DNA of 9,650 bases from DAIODI01 sp036746875 (GTDB lineage Bacteria; Pseudomonadota; Alphaproteobacteria; Rhizobiales; Aestuariivirgaceae): positions 1 through 9,650 of the forward strand of contig DAIODI010000110.1 of NCBI GenBank assembly GCA_036746875.1, in the 5' to 3' direction. Position 1 is the first letter of the stretch, and each line of letters starts with the position of its first letter. Under the pieces are notes generated by a model. The model did no database searches and was not told the DNA's origin. It saw nothing but the letters and a program-made list of their open reading frames with translations. Made by a program: the position numbers and the translations under genes. Of this stretch, positions 1-5,984 are shown piece after piece.

Positions 1-1
1 T

Positions 2-70
2 GAAAACAAGCAAGCAGAAGATAAAGTTAATACTATCTTTGGTGAAGACCGTCATTTTTACTACTCCTAG
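2..70 (+). CDS. Possible C-terminal fragment of an unrecognised gene, cut by the window edge
   Basis: An open frame enters from the left edge and gives 22 residues before TAG at 68-70, ending in DRHFYYS. It is hydrophilic and uses GAA, GAT and AAA codons, as a low-GC gene would. I do not recognise it. A competing reading exists on the minus strand: ATG at 55-53 preceded by AGGAG (68-64) with an 8-base gap, running out of the window as MTVFTKDSINFIFC and onward. Only one is likely to be real, and 18 to 22 codons are too few to choose between them. Base composition is unlike every gene to the right, which suggests foreign DNA or a mis-joined sequence. Confidence 0.3.
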   Translation, partial: ENKQAEDKVNTIFGEDRHFYYS

Positions 71-94
71 AACTGATCTATTTCTGCTGTAGCA

Positions 95-232
95 ATGGTA
101 GATTGGACGAAGCGCCGAGCAGTAATATTACACAATCCATTCGCTACCACCCCAGTAACATCTGTTAATTGGAGCGCGCGGGTGCTCTTCCCCGATATCG
201 AGACAGGCGAGATCAAGATTTTACGAGATTAA
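95..232 (+). CDS. Small low-GC ORF (45 aa), unrecognised; possibly a gene remnant
   Basis: ATG at 95 to TAA at 230-232 encodes 45 residues beginning MVDWTKRRAV and ending ETGEIKILRD. No Shine-Dalgarno is visible before the ATG. The same frame is open upstream from 77, after two closely spaced stops (68-70 and 74-76) that end the preceding fragment. The two pieces could therefore be one decayed gene with nonsense changes, or two separate things. The stop lies directly against the metZ stop codon on the other strand (233-235), with no intergenic space. I see no signal peptide, membrane segment or known motif. An ORF of this length can occur by chance. Confidence 0.3.
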   Translation: MVDWTKRRAVILHNPFATTPVTSVNWSARVLFPDIETGEIKILRD

Positions 233-1432
233 CTATCCCAGCGCCTGGGCGAGGTCGCGCTTCAGGTCGTCCACGCCTTCGAGGCCCACGGAGAGGCGCA
301 GCATCCCGTCGGTGATGCCCATGGCGGCGCGCGCCTGCGCGCCGATGTTGCGGTGTGTTGTGGAGGCCGGGTGCGTGATCAGCGACTTGGCGTCGCCGAG
401 GTTGTTGGAGATGTCGATGATGGAGAGACGCCGCAGCGCCTCGAAGGCGCGCGCCTTTTCGCCCTCCACCTCGAAGGTGATCATGGTGCCGCCCGCCGCC
501 ATCTGCCTCTTCGCCAGCGCCGTCTGCGGGTGGCTGGCGAGGAACGGATAGAGCACGCGCCTGACGCCGGGCACGCCTTCGAGCCACGCCGCAATGTCGA
601 GTGCGGCCGCGCTCTGGTGCATCACCCGGAGCTTCATCGTCTCCAGACCCTTCAGCAGCACCCAGGCGTTGAACGGCGACAGCGAAGGGCCGGTGTGCCG
701 CAGGAACGGCTTCAGCAGGTCGTCCTTGAACGCCTTCGTCGAGACGATGGCGCCGCCGAGCACGCGGCCCTGCCCGTCCATGTGCTTGGTGCCGGAGTAG
801 ACGACGACATCCGCCCCCAGTTGCAACGGCTTCTGCAAAACGGGCGTGGCGAAGATGTTGTCCACCACGACGAGCGCCCCGGCGCGGTGCGCGATTTCGG
901 CGATGGCGGCGATGTCGAGAATCTGCAGGCCCGGATTGGAGGGGCTTTCGAGGAACACCAGTTTCGTGCCCGGCCGCACCGCCGCCTCCCACTGGGCGCG
1001 GTCGTCGCCGTCCACCAGCGTATACGTCACGCCGAAGCGCGGCAGGATGTTCGTCACCACCTGGAAGCACGAGCCGAACAGCGCCCGCGACGAGACGATG
1101 TGATCGCCCGCCTTCACCTGGCAGGCCAGCGCGCCCCATACCGCCGCCATGCCGCTGCCCACGCCGTAGCAGGCTTCCGCGCCTTCCAGCAGGCGCAGCC
1201 GCTCCTCGAACATGGTCACGGTGGGGTTGCCGTAGCGGGCGTAGACGTAGCCCTCCTCCTCGCCGGCGAACCGCCGTTCGGCGGTCTCGGCGTCGGGGTA
1301 GACGAAGCCGGAGTTGAGGAACAACGCCTCCGCCGTCTCGCCGTGCGGCGTACGGTCGAGGCCGCCGCGCACGAGCTTCGTCTCGTCGCTCCACTCGATC
1401 GGCGGAACGCCTCTGTCGGTCTTCTTCAGCAT
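233..1432 (-). CDS. metZ: O-succinylhomoserine sulfhydrylase (MetZ)
   Basis: PLP-dependent cytosolic enzyme of the Cys/Met metabolism family. By homology it joins O-succinylhomoserine and sulfide to give homocysteine, the direct-sulfhydrylation route to methionine. The 399-residue product is full length for the family. Visible landmarks are the YARYGNPT segment (residues 64-71, phosphate-contacting Tyr and Arg of the neighbouring subunit), the glycine-rich GVGSGMAAV (90-98), Asp191 in VVVDN for the pyridine nitrogen, and Lys216 in SGTKH as the Schiff-base lysine. SGTKHMDGQGRVLGGAI is closer to MetZ than to MetB or MetC, which supports this choice; O-acetylhomoserine as substrate cannot be excluded. 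The ATG at 1432 is the natural family start, although no strong ribosome site precedes it. It begins 16 bases after the rhodanese stop, so it is probably co-transcribed and coupled. Confidence 0.93.
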   Translation of the reverse strand: MLKKTDRGVPPIEWSDETKLVRGGLDRTPHGETAEALFLNSGFVYPDAETAERRFAGEEEGYVYARYGNPTVTMFEERLRLLEGAEACYGVGSGMAAVWGALACQVKAGDHIVSSRALFGSCFQVVTNILPRFGVTYTLVDGDDRAQWEAAVRPGTKLVFLESPSNPGLQILDIAAIAEIAHRAGALVVVDNIFATPVLQKPLQLGADVVVYSGTKHMDGQGRVLGGAIVSTKAFKDDLLKPFLRHTGPSLSPFNAWVLLKGLETMKLRVMHQSAAALDIAAWLEGVPGVRRVLYPFLASHPQTALAKRQMAAGGTMITFEVEGEKARAFEALRRLSIIDISNNLGDAKSLITHPASTTHRNIGAQARAAMGITDGMLRLSVGLEGVDDLKRDLAQALG

Positions 1433-1448
1433 ACGTTGGTTCGCGCGC

Positions 1449-1850
1449 TCAGTTCTGCACCCACGGCAACCCGCTCTTCTTCCAGCCGCCGACGGTGGCG
1501 CGGTGGCCCGCCTCGTTGCGGTCCCCCTCGAAACCTTCCGAGACGTTCCAGGCGTTGGTGAACCCGGCCTGGGTGAGCGCGTGCGCCGCCGCCGCAGAGC
1601 GTGCGCCGGAGCGGCAGATGAGAAGGACCTCGGCGTCCTTCGGCACGCCGGCCTGCTGCACCATGGCGACGAAATCGCGGTTCACCTGCATCTGCGGGAA
1701 ATCCTGCCACGAGATGCGCAACAGCCGCTCCACGGCGGGCACGCCGACGAACGCCCATTCCGGCTGCGTGCGGACATCGATCAGCACCGCGTTCGGATTG
1801 GCCTTGAGGCGCTCATACGCCTGCTGCGGCGTCACTTCACCCTTGTACAT
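1449..1850 (-). CDS. Rhodanese-like single-domain protein
   Basis: A 133-residue single rhodanese domain, probably cytosolic since no signal peptide is visible. Rhodaneses carry sulfane sulfur as a cysteine persulfide. Here LLICRSGARS places the catalytic Cys79 in the six-residue active loop CRSGAR, the standard sulfurtransferase form rather than the longer Cdc25-like loop. IDVRTQPEW (24-32) is the usual N-terminal rhodanese motif, and the NVSEGFEGD stretch followed by GWKKSGLPW is a common C-terminal form in proteobacterial members. It is the first gene of an operon with metZ (16-base gap), so supply or handling of sulfide or persulfide for homocysteine synthesis is a reasonable inference, not shown. 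The ATG at 1850 has a weak GGAA nine bases upstream. Confidence 0.88.
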   Translation of the reverse strand: MYKGEVTPQQAYERLKANPNAVLIDVRTQPEWAFVGVPAVERLLRISWQDFPQMQVNRDFVAMVQQAGVPKDAEVLLICRSGARSAAAAHALTQAGFTNAWNVSEGFEGDRNEAGHRATVGGWKKSGLPWVQN

Positions 1851-2035
1851 GACGTTTCGTTCCAGCCGTTCGGTTTGGAGAACACACCCTAGACGATGCG
1901 CCCGCCCGACGCAAAGCGGTTTCGCCGCTTCGCTTCCCGGCCCGCCAGTGTCGGCGGCGGACCTTCCGGGGCGAGCGCCCGGCTGGTAGCCTTAACGCGT
2001 CTCTCTGTCCCCTGCCAAATCAACAGGTCTCGTTC
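1851..2035. promoter_or_regulatory. Divergent intergenic region between the rhodanese-metZ operon and the dehydrogenase gene
   Basis: These 185 bases must hold both divergent promoters. I cannot point to convincing -35/-10 pairs. It contains one perfect 6-bp hairpin (1914-1930) and a GC-rich imperfect hairpin at 1966-1982 (GGGC, GAGC loop, GCCC, with two further C-G pairs across a bulged G). Close to the plus-strand start, CCTG and CAGG repeats (about 2015-2033) can also pair across the AAATC segment. A SAM-responsive leader would be biologically sensible here, but the conserved SAM-II core is not evident. Confidence 0.5.
1914..1930. repeat. Perfect hairpin in the divergent spacer
   Basis: AAGCGG, a TTTCG loop, then CCGCTT. 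The stem is six base pairs with no T-run after it on either strand, so it is not a typical intrinsic terminator. It may be a protein-binding dyad between the divergent genes, or chance in GC-rich DNA. Confidence 0.4.
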
Positions 2036-4495
2036 ATGTCGAAATCCCTTCCCCAGCGCGCCGACGTGGTGATCATCGGCGGCGGCGTGGTCGGCGCCTC
2101 CATCGCCTATCATCTCACCCGGATCGGCATCACCGATGTGGCGCTGCTGGAGCGCAAGCAGCTGACCTGCGGCACCACCTGGCACGCCGCCGGGCTCGTG
2201 GGGCAGCTTCGCGCCACGCGCAACCTCACCGAGCTTGCCAAGTACACCACCGGGCTGTTCGAGGGGCTGGAGCAGGAGACCGGCCAGGCTACCGGCTTCA
2301 AGCAGAACGGCTCCATCTCGATCGCCCTCACCGAAGCCCGGCTGGAGGAGCTGAAGCGCGGCGCCTCCATGGCGAGGCAGTTCGGCCTGGAGGTCAGGGT
2401 GATCGCGCCGGGCGAAATCCGCGAGCGGCTGCCGCACTTCGCCATGGCCAACGTGGTGGGCGGCGTGCACCTGCCGAAGGACGGCCAGGTGAACCCCATC
2501 GACGTGACGCAGGCGCTCGCCGCCGGGGCGCGGGCGCGCGGGGCGAAGGTGTTCGAGAACGTCAAGGTCACCCGGATCGCCGTCGAGAACGGCGCGGCGA
2601 CGGCGGTCGAGACGACGCAAGGGACGATCCACGCGGACCGCGTGGTGATCGCCGCCGGGATGTGGTCGCGCGATCTCGGCAAATCCATCGGCGTGTCGAT
2701 CCCGCTGCACGCGGCGGAGCACTTCTACATCGTCACCGAGCCGGTCGCCGGACTGCCGCGCAACATGCCGGTGACCCGCGTGCCCGACGAGTGCACCTAC
2801 TACAAGGAGGACGCGGGCAAGCTTTTGATCGGCGCGTTCGAGCCCAGGGCGAAGCCGTGGGGCTCGGAGGGGATCCCGGAGGATTTCGCCTTCGACACGC
2901 TGCCGGAGGACATGGAGCACTTCGAGCCGATCCTCAACGCGGCGATCGCCCGCGTGCCGCTGCTCGAAAGCGCCGGCATCGCCCTGTTCTTCAACGGTCC
3001 CGAGAGCTTCACTCCCGACAACCGCTACTATCTGGGCGAAGCGCCGGAGGTGAAGAACGTCTATGTGGCGACCGGCTTCAACTCCATCGGCATCCAGTCC
3101 TCGGGAGGCGCGGGGCTGGTGCTGTCGCAGTGGATCCGCGACGGCCACCCGCCCATGGACGTGAACGGCGTGGACATCCGGCGCATCCACCCGTTCCAGT
3201 CGGTGAAGTCCTACGTGCGCGACCGCACCTCCGAAAGCCTCGGCCTGCTCTACGCCATGCACTGGCCGCACCACCAGCCGGTGACGGCGCGCGGCGCCCG
3301 GCGCTCGCCCTTTTACGACCGGATGAAGGCGGCGGGCGCGTGCTTTGGCGACGTGAACGGCTGGGAGCGGCCGAACTGGTTCGCGCCGCCCGGCGTTGCG
3401 CCGGTGTACGAATACTCCTACGGCCGGCAGAACTGGTTCCCGTACGCCCGAAGCGAAGCGGAAGCGGTGCGCGACCGGGTGGGGCTGTTCGACCAGTCGT
3501 CGTTCGCCAAGTTCGCCGTCGAGGGCCGCGATGCGCTGGCCGTGCTGAACCGGCTCTCCACCGCCGACATGGACGTGGCCGAAGGCCGCATCGTCTACAC
3601 CCAGTGGCTGAACGCCCGCGGCGGCATCGAGGCCGACCTGACGGTAACCAGGCTGGCCGAAAACCGCTTCCTCGTGGTGACGGGCTGCGCCGTGCAGACG
3701 CGCGACCTCGCCCGGCTCAAGGAGGCGGTGCAACCGGGCGAACAGTGCGTCGTCACCGACATCACCTCCGGCCTGCCGATGCTCTCCGTGATGGGGCCGA
3801 ACGCCCGCGCCCTGCTCCAGTCGATCACGCCCGACGACCTGTCGAACGCGGCGTTCCCGTTCGCCACCTCGCGCGAGATCGAGCTGGGGTACGCACGGGT
3901 GCGGGCGAGCCGCATCACCTATGTCGGCGAACTGGGGTACGAGCTCTACATCCCGGCGGAGTTCTCGCAAGGGGTGTACGACGTGATCGTCGAGGCCGGC
4001 TCAGGCCATGGCCTGAAGCTGTGCGGCCTTCACACCATGAACAACTGCCGCATGGAGAAGGGCTACCGGCACTGGGGCCACGACATCGGCGACGAGGACA
4101 CGCCGCTGGAGGCCGGGCTTGGCTTCACCATCGCCTGGGACAAGCCCGGCGGCTTCATCGGCCGCGAGGCGCTGGCGAGGCGGCGGCAGTCGAACATCCG
4201 GCCGAAGCGGCTGGTGGCGATCGCGCTCAACGACACATCCGACGCCGTGCCGATGATGCATCACGAGGAGCCGGTCTACCGCGACGGCGTGCTCGTCGGC
4301 TCCACCACCTCGGGCGCGTTCGGCCATCGCATCGGCCGGTCGCTGGCGCTGGGATATGTGAAGAACCCCGAAGGCGTAACCGACGAGTGGCTGGCGTCCG
4401 GCGCCTGGGAGGTGGAGATCGCCTGGGCGCGCCACCCGGCGACGGTTCAGTTGCGGCCGTTCTACGATCCCGCTAACGCCCGTATCCGGTGTTGA
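2036..4495 (+). CDS. FAD-dependent dimethylglycine/sarcosine dehydrogenase family protein with folate-binding GcvT domain
   Basis: An 819-residue two-part enzyme. Residues about 9-370 form a DAO-type FAD oxidoreductase with the dinucleotide motif VVIIGGGVVGASIAYHL (11-27). His50 in TTWHAAGL matches the histidine that carries covalent FAD in dimethylglycine dehydrogenase. About 375-430 is the linking FAO_M-like segment. About 435-710 is the GcvT-like folate domain, with Asp534 in ADLTVTRL, GELGYELYIP (631-640) and RMEKGYRHWGHDIGDEDTPLE (672 onward). About 720-805 is the GcvT C-terminal barrel. The family oxidatively removes an N-methyl group (dimethylglycine to sarcosine, or sarcosine to glycine) and passes the carbon to tetrahydrofolate as 5,10-methylene-THF. 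Sequence alone does not fix the substrate; related enzymes use other N-methyl amines. It stands alone, without the SoxBDAG subunits of heterotetrameric sarcosine oxidase. The ATG fits the family start; the ribosome site is weak. Confidence 0.88.
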   Translation: MSKSLPQRADVVIIGGGVVGASIAYHLTRIGITDVALLERKQLTCGTTWHAAGLVGQLRATRNLTELAKYTTGLFEGLEQETGQATGFKQNGSISIALTEARLEELKRGASMARQFGLEVRVIAPGEIRERLPHFAMANVVGGVHLPKDGQVNPIDVTQALAAGARARGAKVFENVKVTRIAVENGAATAVETTQGTIHADRVVIAAGMWSRDLGKSIGVSIPLHAAEHFYIVTEPVAGLPRNMPVTRVPDECTYYKEDAGKLLIGAFEPRAKPWGSEGIPEDFAFDTLPEDMEHFEPILNAAIARVPLLESAGIALFFNGPESFTPDNRYYLGEAPEVKNVYVATGFNSIGIQSSGGAGLVLSQWIRDGHPPMDVNGVDIRRIHPFQSVKSYVRDRTSESLGLLYAMHWPHHQPVTARGARRSPFYDRMKAAGACFGDVNGWERPNWFAPPGVAPVYEYSYGRQNWFPYARSEAEAVRDRVGLFDQSSFAKFAVEGRDALAVLNRLSTADMDVAEGRIVYTQWLNARGGIEADLTVTRLAENRFLVVTGCAVQTRDLARLKEAVQPGEQCVVTDITSGLPMLSVMGPNARALLQSITPDDLSNAAFPFATSREIELGYARVRASRITYVGELGYELYIPAEFSQGVYDVIVEAGSGHGLKLCGLHTMNNCRMEKGYRHWGHDIGDEDTPLEAGLGFTIAWDKPGGFIGREALARRRQSNIRPKRLVAIALNDTSDAVPMMHHEEPVYRDGVLVGSTTSGAFGHRIGRSLALGYVKNPEGVTDEWLASGAWEVEIAWARHPATVQLRPFYDPANARIRC

Positions 4496-4553
4496 TCGAA
4501 GGCGGTGGCGGTCTTTCAAACCGGCGGCGCGATCACTATGTGCCTGGACGAAC

Positions 4554-4560
4554 GGAAGGA
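4554..4560 (+). promoter_or_regulatory. Ribosome binding site setting the GTG start of yccF
   Basis: GGAAGGA lies nine bases before GTG 4570. An in-frame ATG exists at 4489, inside the end of the preceding gene, but has no comparable site and would add 27 charged residues not seen in YccF proteins. Confidence 0.7.
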
Positions 4561-4569
4561 CGTGAACCG

Positions 4570-5025
4570 GTGCGCACGCTGCTCAACATCCTGTGGTTCA
4601 TCCTCGGCGGGTTCCTGTCGGGCTTAAGCTGGTGGCTTGCCGGCGTGCTGGCCGCCATCACCATTGTCGGGCTGCCGTGGGCGCGCGCCTGTTTCATGCT
4701 GGGCAGCTTCTCGTTCTGGCCGTTCGGCCGCGACGTGATCTCACGCAAGGCGCTGACCGGGCGCGACGACATGGGCACCGGGCCGTTCGGCGTGGTGGGC
4801 AACGTGATCTGGTTCATCCTCGTCGGCTGGTGGCTGGCGCTCGGCCATCTGATGCTGGCGGTGGTGCTTGGTCTGACGATCATCGGCATCCCGTTCGCGC
4901 TCCAGCACATCAAGCTCGCCGCCGCCTCGCTGTTCCCCATCGGCCAGACGGTCGTTGATATCGACCTCGCCGACGCCGCCCGCCGGCGCGAGGCGCAAGG
5001 CCGGCTGGAGAGTTTGCGGACCTGA
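4570..5025 (+). CDS. yccF: YccF-family inner membrane protein
   Basis: From GTG 4570 the product has 151 residues and begins RTLLNILWFILGG, close to the start of E. coli YccF (about 148 residues). It contains two copies of the YccF domain. Copy one runs about 5-57 (NILWFILGG to FWPFGRDV) and copy two about 78-130 (NVIWFILVG to LFPIGQTVV); each has a hydrophobic membrane-spanning part followed by I-x-G-x-P and W/F-P-x-G motifs. The final 20 residues are charged and probably cytoplasmic. YccF has no well-established biochemical role that I know of. The gene follows the dehydrogenase by 74 bases on the same strand and may share its transcript, but nothing links the functions. Its domain duplication is a family feature, not a local oddity. 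Confidence 0.88.
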   Translation: MRTLLNILWFILGGFLSGLSWWLAGVLAAITIVGLPWARACFMLGSFSFWPFGRDVISRKALTGRDDMGTGPFGVVGNVIWFILVGWWLALGHLMLAVVLGLTIIGIPFALQHIKLAAASLFPIGQTVVDIDLADAARRREAQGRLESLRT

Positions 5026-5044
5026 CCGCCGGTCCGACTTTCGC

Positions 5045-5080
5045 TTGCCGCCGGACACATCGTTCGCTAAAACGAACGGT
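5045..5080 (+). promoter_or_regulatory. Putative promoter with overlapping inverted repeat upstream of the peroxiredoxin gene
   Basis: CGTTCG (5061-5066), six spacer bases CTAAAA, then CGAACG (5073-5078) form a perfect dyad, extendable to eight pairs by one G-T and one A-T pair. A plausible promoter overlaps it: TTGCCG (5045-5050), 16 bases, CTAAAA (5067-5072). The dyad would thus sit on the -10 element, a typical repressor position. The site lies 30-50 bases before the ATG. The regulator is unknown; I do not recognise the half-site as OxyR or Fur. Confidence 0.4.
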
Positions 5081-5097
5081 ACGTATGACACCCGTAG

Positions 5098-5103
5098 AAG
5101 GAG
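5098..5103 (+). promoter_or_regulatory. Strong Shine-Dalgarno that fixes the peroxiredoxin start
   Basis: AAGGAG within a purine-rich run lies eight bases before ATG 5112. An earlier in-frame ATG at 5085 has no ribosome site and would add nine residues, so 5112 is preferred. Confidence 0.8.
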
Positions 5104-5111
5104 AGAGTCCG

Positions 5112-5771
5112 ATGGCGTTGCAGCTTGGCGACACCGCCCCCGATTTCGAGGCCGACACCACTGAAGGCCGCATCCGCTTTCACGACTGGCTGGGCGACAG
5201 CTGGGCCGTATTCGTCTCCCACCCGAAGGACTTCACGCCCGTGTGCACCACCGAGCTCGGCACGATGGCGCGCATCAAGGGCGAGTTCGACAAGCGCGGC
5301 GTCAAGCTGATCGGCATCTCCGTGGACACGGTGGACGATCACCAGCGCTGGAAGGGCGACATCGCCGAAACGCAGGGCGCAGCGGTGACCTACCCGATGA
5401 TCGGCGATCCCGATCTCGCCGTGGCGAAGCTCTACGGCATGATCCACCCGAACGCCACCGGCGGCTCTAAGGGCCGCACCGCCGCCGACAACGCCACGGT
5501 GCGCAACGTGTTCGTCATCGGCCCGGACAAGAAGATCAAGCTGATCCTCGTTTATCCGATGAGCACCGGCCGGAACTTCGATGAAATCCTCCGTGTGGTG
5601 GACAGCCTGCAACTGACCGCGAAGCACTCGGTGGCGACGCCCGCCAACTGGAAGCAGGGCGAGGACGTGATCATCGCCGGCTCGGTCAACGACGAGGACG
5701 CCCGAAAGAGGTTCCCCGGCGGCTGGACGGCGCCGAAGCCCTACATCCGTATCGTGCCGCAACCGCGCTGA
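5112..5771 (+). CDS. 1-Cys peroxiredoxin (Prx6/AhpC-TSA family)
   Basis: A 219-residue cytosolic thiol peroxidase of the Prx6 type, reducing hydrogen peroxide and organic hydroperoxides. The N-terminal thioredoxin-fold domain carries the peroxidatic site DFTPVCTTE: Thr42, Pro43 and Cys45. Arg131 in ATVRNVFVIGP is the matching active-site arginine. Cys45 is the only cysteine in the protein, so it has no resolving partner and must be re-reduced by an outside thiol or small reductant. The C-terminal part, with LQLTAKHSVATPANWKQGED and FPGGW, is the extended dimerisation region typical of Prx6 and absent from shorter AhpC proteins. The length matches the family. It has its own promoter-like region 86 bases after yccF and is followed at once by a terminator-like hairpin, so it is likely a single-gene unit. 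Confidence 0.93.
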   Translation: MALQLGDTAPDFEADTTEGRIRFHDWLGDSWAVFVSHPKDFTPVCTTELGTMARIKGEFDKRGVKLIGISVDTVDDHQRWKGDIAETQGAAVTYPMIGDPDLAVAKLYGMIHPNATGGSKGRTAADNATVRNVFVIGPDKKIKLILVYPMSTGRNFDEILRVVDSLQLTAKHSVATPANWKQGEDVIIAGSVNDEDARKRFPGGWTAPKPYIRIVPQPR

Positions 5772-5791
5772 GCGCCCCCACATCCTGCGTT

Positions 5792-5820
5792 TGCCCGGGC
5801 TTGACCCGGGCATCCTTTTT
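5792..5820 (+). terminator. Intrinsic terminator-like hairpin after the peroxiredoxin gene
   Basis: TGCCCGGG (5792-5799), loop CTTGA, CCCGGGCA (5805-5812) form an eight-pair perfect stem. TCC and five T (5816-5820) follow, and the structure starts 20 bases past the stop codon. It fits a factor-independent terminator for the plus strand. Because its core recurs inverted just downstream, it may also be one copy of a dispersed palindromic repeat that serves as a terminator. Confidence 0.7.
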
Positions 5821-5859
5821 CCCGGCGGATGAAAAGGACCCGCGGGTCAAGCCCGCGGG
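5792..5859. repeat. Inverted pair of hairpins sharing the core GGGCTTGACCC
   Basis: The second hairpin is CCCGCGGG (5839-5846), loop TCAAG, CCCGCGGG (5852-5859). Read on the minus strand, its centre is the same GGGCTTGACCC as in the first hairpin. The outer arm bases differ but remain paired in each. Next to the two hairpins, CCTTTT (5814-5819) and AAAAGG (5832-5837) also pair, so the whole 68 bases form one large interrupted palindrome. This looks like an intergenic palindromic repeat element inserted between the two genes. Confidence 0.6.
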
Positions 5860-5899
5860 AACGTTGGAGGGGACACGGGAACGGTGGAGGGGCTCCGGG
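5860..5899. repeat. Two-copy 20-bp imperfect tandem repeat
   Basis: Units 5860-5879 and 5880-5899 share 16 of 20 bases, both containing TGGAGGGG and ending CGGG. They follow directly on the second hairpin. Bases 5900-5984, up to the glutathione S-transferase start, show nothing else that I can support. Confidence 0.5.
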
Positions 5900-5984
5900 A
5901 TTGGCGGACGTCGCTCCCCTTCCCCTCGCCCGCCGCCTGTGGTGATGTTGGCGCTCCCGCCAGCCTCGCCATTCAGGTTGTTCC

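Noticed and set aside
353..1561. 402-codon plus-strand open frame over metZ
   Set aside because: Shadow of metZ in GC-rich DNA. Its composition is arginine and histidine biased, and it crosses the gene boundary between metZ and the rhodanese.
1851..2035. SAM-II-type riboswitch upstream of the rhodanese-metZ operon
   Set aside because: A small minus-strand hairpin has GATTT in its loop, which recalls SAM-II, but the loop is too short and the conserved downstream GCUAAA pairing segment is missing. It also lies at the far end of the spacer, close to the divergent start.
1889..3970. Long 693-codon open frame on the minus strand antisense to the dehydrogenase gene
   Set aside because: It mirrors the codon pattern of a GC-rich gene, is rich in Arg, His, Gly and Ala without motifs, and the plus-strand frame has clear family motifs throughout.
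5839..5859. Second hairpin as a terminator for a minus-strand gene
   Set aside because: On the minus strand it is followed by TCCTTTTC, but no minus-strand gene ends here. It is better explained as the inverted partner in a palindromic repeat.
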